Below, piece by piece: positions 4,851 through 6,867 of a stretch of DNA of 6,867 nucleotides (position 1 is the first letter of the stretch; each line of letters starts with the position of its first letter). Made by a program: the position numbers and the translations under genes. Source of the DNA: JBOHSA01 sp050732995 (GTDB taxonomy: Bacteria; Gemmatimonadota; Gemmatimonadetes; Gemmatimonadales; GWC2-71-9); assembly GCA_050732995.1 (NCBI GenBank), contig JBOHSA010000151.1, positions 1-6,867 of the forward strand. The letters are read 5' to 3'. Under the pieces are notes generated by a model. That model did no database searches, was not told the DNA's origin, and saw nothing but the letters and a program-made list of their open reading frames with translations.

Positions 4851-6867
4851 TCAGCGCGCCGCCGTCGTTCGAATGACGAACTTCTGGACCCGCTTGTAAA
4901 TATCCACCTCACTCGTGTAGAGATTGCCCCGCGAGTCCACTGCCAGGTTGTGCACCCAGCCGAACTGGCCCGCTTGGCGGCCCCCGCGCCCGAAGCTCCC
5001 CACCACCCTGAGATCGTCCCGCTTGAGGATCCAGACTTTCATGTTGGTTCCGTCGGGGACGAACAAGTAGGTCTGCGTAGAGTCGCGCGAGAGCGCGATG
5101 TCCCACACCGAGCCCATCGCGCGCGTCGCCCGCGCGAGAAACGCCTCCCGCACGAACCTGCCGTTCTTCCGGAACACCTGGATGCGATTGTTGACCCGGT
5201 CGGCGACGTACACCAGCCCGTCGCGCGCGAGGCGCACCGCGTGGATCGTGAGAAACTGCTGCGGCGCGGCCGTGGTGTCGTAGCTGGGCGGCCACATGGA
5301 GGCCACGGCCGGATCGTACGCCACGGAGTCGCCGTCAATCGGGCGTCGGCCATACGCGCCCCAGTGGCGCTTGTAGGCACCCGTCGTCGCGTCGAACACG
5401 ATCACCCGGCGGTTGCGGTACCCGTCGGCGACATACACCTCGTTGGCTGGAACGTCGACCTCAATGGCCGTCGGCTGGCCGAGCCGCACGGTGTCGTTGC
5501 TGCCTCCGGTCTCGCCGGGTCGCCCGATCTGGAGCAGGAAACGGCCCTCGGAGCTGAATTTCAGCACCACCTGATCGGCGCCGCCGTTCGAGGCGATCCA
5601 GACGTTACCCGAGGCGTCCACGTGGAGCCCATGCTCGGTCCGCGGCCAGTACGGGGCGCTCCCGCTGCCGCCCCACGCACGGACCACGTTGCCCTCTTGG
5701 TCGAACTCGATCACCGGCGGCGCGGGGACGCAGCACTCCGAGAGTGGTGGTTGCTGCACGGCACCTGCTTCGCGCGGCGTCAGGGTCCGGGCCCGGTGGA
5801 CGATCCAGATGTGGTCGTTCGGCCCGACCGCCAGGCCCGAGACCTGGCCGATGATCCACTTGTTGGGCAGCTCGCGCGGCCAGAACGGATCCACCTGGAA
5901 CTCCGGTACCGCGCCGGAGCGGGAAGATAACGCCGGGCCTGTGGACGCTCCGCTCGAGAGGGGCGGGGGAGCGAGTGGGGAAGGGTCGGCCGTAGGGGGC
6001 GGAGGCAGTGGCGACTTCATGGCGACGATCCGGCTGCGCAACGTGCCCAGCTGCTCGATCTCCACGTCGACCACGTCGCCCGGCTTCACCGTGTTGTCTT
6101 TGCCCTGGATGGTCGGGTAGGTCCCGGTGTAGATCAGGTCGCCCGGCAGGAGCGTCAGGTACCGGCTGATGTAGCTCACGAGCTGGGCCGGGTTGTTGAG
6201 CAGCTGACTCGTGCGGCCGCTGGCGACGGTCTCGCCGTTGACGCGGATGTCCACCCGGAGATCGCTGTAGTCGACGCCCGTGACGATCGCGGGCCCGAGC
6301 GCCGCCCAGGTATCCATCGCCTTGGAGATGAGGCGCGTCGGCTCGTTCACTCCCTGCCGCTCGCCATACCAGGTGTTCTCGCTGAAGTCGTTGCCGACGG
6401 CGACCCCGAAGATGTAGCGCGGCGCGTCCTCGACCGACACGTGGCGGGCGCGCTTGCCGATCACGAGCACCAGCTCTCCTTCCCAGTCGAGGTTCGTGGC
6501 CTCCGGCGGGTGCTCGACTTCGGCCTCGGGCCCGACGAGGCTCGTGGGCATCTTGGCGAAGTAGCGCGGGTGCGGGACCGGTTGCTCCCGCCCCGGCCGC
6601 CGCGTGTTGATGGCGATCCCGAGGACCTTGCCGACGCGCAGCGGATCGAGCGGCGCGAGCAGTCGAACCTGGGCGGCGCGCGCGGTGCGGCCCGTTGGTC
6701 GGGGTGACTGGAACGGATCGCCCGTGACCTCGCGAATCGTCTCACCCTCGAGGATCCCGTAGGCCGCCCGCCCCCCCTGCTCGTACCGGACGTAGCGGGT
6801 CTGGGCGGTCAACGCGGTCGAGGCGGTCATGGCGGTCAAAAGGACAGTGAGCCAGACTGCCTGACCG
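4851..6867 (-). CDS. FAH-family hydrolase fused to PAL-like NHL beta-propeller (5' end beyond window)
   Basis: Residues are numbered from a TTG at 6837-6839, but the frame stays open to the right edge (671 visible residues) and the extra codons, including VWLTVLLTA, look like a signal peptide continuing to ALTAQ. The true start is therefore probably outside the window. FAH domain, about 15-272: metal ligands E120 and E122 (LDWEGEL) and D151 (GNDFSEN), then SKAMDTWAALGP (K173, D176) and LLPGDLIYTGT. This family hydrolyses or isomerises acylpyruvate-type acids. Residues 275-310 are a Pro/Ser-rich linker. Residues 313-660 form about six NHL blades like peptidyl-alpha-hydroxyglycine alpha-amidating lyase (PAL), which splits alpha-hydroxyglycine compounds into an amide and glyoxylate. 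Compared from memory with rat PAL, the zinc histidines correspond to H403 (EHGL), H533 (TIHAV) and H630 (WVHNL), the catalytic Tyr to Y474 (DGYRNRR) and the Arg to R349 (VHRA); the Met ligand neighbour is W628. Convergent with the oxidase, 8 bp between stops. Other possible starts are the TTG at 6839 and the ATG at 6830. Confidence 0.87.
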   Translation of the reverse strand, partial: GQAVWLTVLLTAMTASTALTAQTRYVRYEQGGRAAYGILEGETIREVTGDPFQSPRPTGRTARAAQVRLLAPLDPLRVGKVLGIAINTRRPGREQPVPHPRYFAKMPTSLVGPEAEVEHPPEATNLDWEGELVLVIGKRARHVSVEDAPRYIFGVAVGNDFSENTWYGERQGVNEPTRLISKAMDTWAALGPAIVTGVDYSDLRVDIRVNGETVASGRTSQLLNNPAQLVSYISRYLTLLPGDLIYTGTYPTIQGKDNTVKPGDVVDVEIEQLGTLRSRIVAMKSPLPPPPTADPSPLAPPPLSSGASTGPALSSRSGAVPEFQVDPFWPRELPNKWIIGQVSGLAVGPNDHIWIVHRARTLTPREAGAVQQPPLSECCVPAPPVIEFDQEGNVVRAWGGSGSAPYWPRTEHGLHVDASGNVWIASNGGADQVVLKFSSEGRFLLQIGRPGETGGSNDTVRLGQPTAIEVDVPANEVYVADGYRNRRVIVFDATTGAYKRHWGAYGRRPIDGDSVAYDPAVASMWPPSYDTTAAPQQFLTIHAVRLARDGLVYVADRVNNRIQVFRKNGRFVREAFLARATRAMGSVWDIALSRDSTQTYLFVPDGTNMKVWILKRDDLRVVGSFGRGGRQAGQFGWVHNLAVDSRGNLYTSEVDIYKRVQKFVIRTTAAR
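6804..6839 (-). repeat. Four tandem 9-bp units encoding a Thr-Ala repeat
   Basis: Four imperfect head-to-tail 9-bp units lie here; on the plus strand they are ggcggtcaa, cgcggtcga, ggcggtcat and ggcggtcaa. On the coding (minus) strand each encodes x-Thr-Ala with x = Leu, Met, Ser, Leu. They form the end of the probable signal peptide of the FAH-propeller fusion. Repeat slippage here would lengthen or shorten the signal by three residues without breaking the frame. The repeat also creates the TTG and ATG codons that could be mistaken for translation starts. Confidence 0.7.

Noticed and set aside
4950..5930. 326-codon plus-strand frame opposite the propeller
   Set aside because: Antisense to well-formed NHL repeats; composition is shadow-like.

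Overview
This is a GC-rich bacterial window with four protein-coding genes and no RNA genes, insertion sequences or CRISPR. The base composition, the export signals ending in a '...AQ' cleavage site and the family mix suggest a soil or sediment bacterium such as Gemmatimonadota or a relative. That guess rests on style, not on a marker gene. Both outer genes run off the window, and the left edge is a 15-base poly-C run that looks like a contig end.

Layout: (1) 1-2634, minus strand: a large exported M14 zinc carboxypeptidase with a C-terminal glutamine-amidotransferase-like domain; its 3' end is missing. (2) 2635-2793: a 159-bp divergent intergenic region holding a 16-bp palindrome. A second, 11+11-bp inverted repeat covers the first codons of the next gene. 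(3) 2794-3408, plus: a TetR/AcrR-family repressor. (4) 3472-4842, plus: a Tat-exported FAD-dependent amine/amino-acid oxidase of the DAO family (sarcosine / N-methyltryptophan oxidase type), 63 bp behind the regulator and probably co-transcribed with it. (5) 4851-6867, minus: a fusion of a fumarylacetoacetate-hydrolase (FAH) domain to a six-bladed NHL propeller resembling peptidyl-alpha-hydroxyglycine alpha-amidating lyase (PAL). It converges on the oxidase with only 8 bp between stop codons, and its 5' end is beyond the window.

How they might work together (inference): three enzymes carry export signals or likely ones and act on peptides, amino acids or their N-modified derivatives. The carboxypeptidase would release C-terminal residues, the flavoenzyme would oxidise N-substituted amino acids, and the PAL-like propeller would split carbinolamide-type intermediates, with the FAH domain acting on an acylpyruvate-like acid. 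The TetR regulator sits where it could control both the carboxypeptidase and its own operon. The most unusual item is the FAH-PAL fusion, in which the FAH metal ligands and nearly all the PAL active-site residues appear intact.
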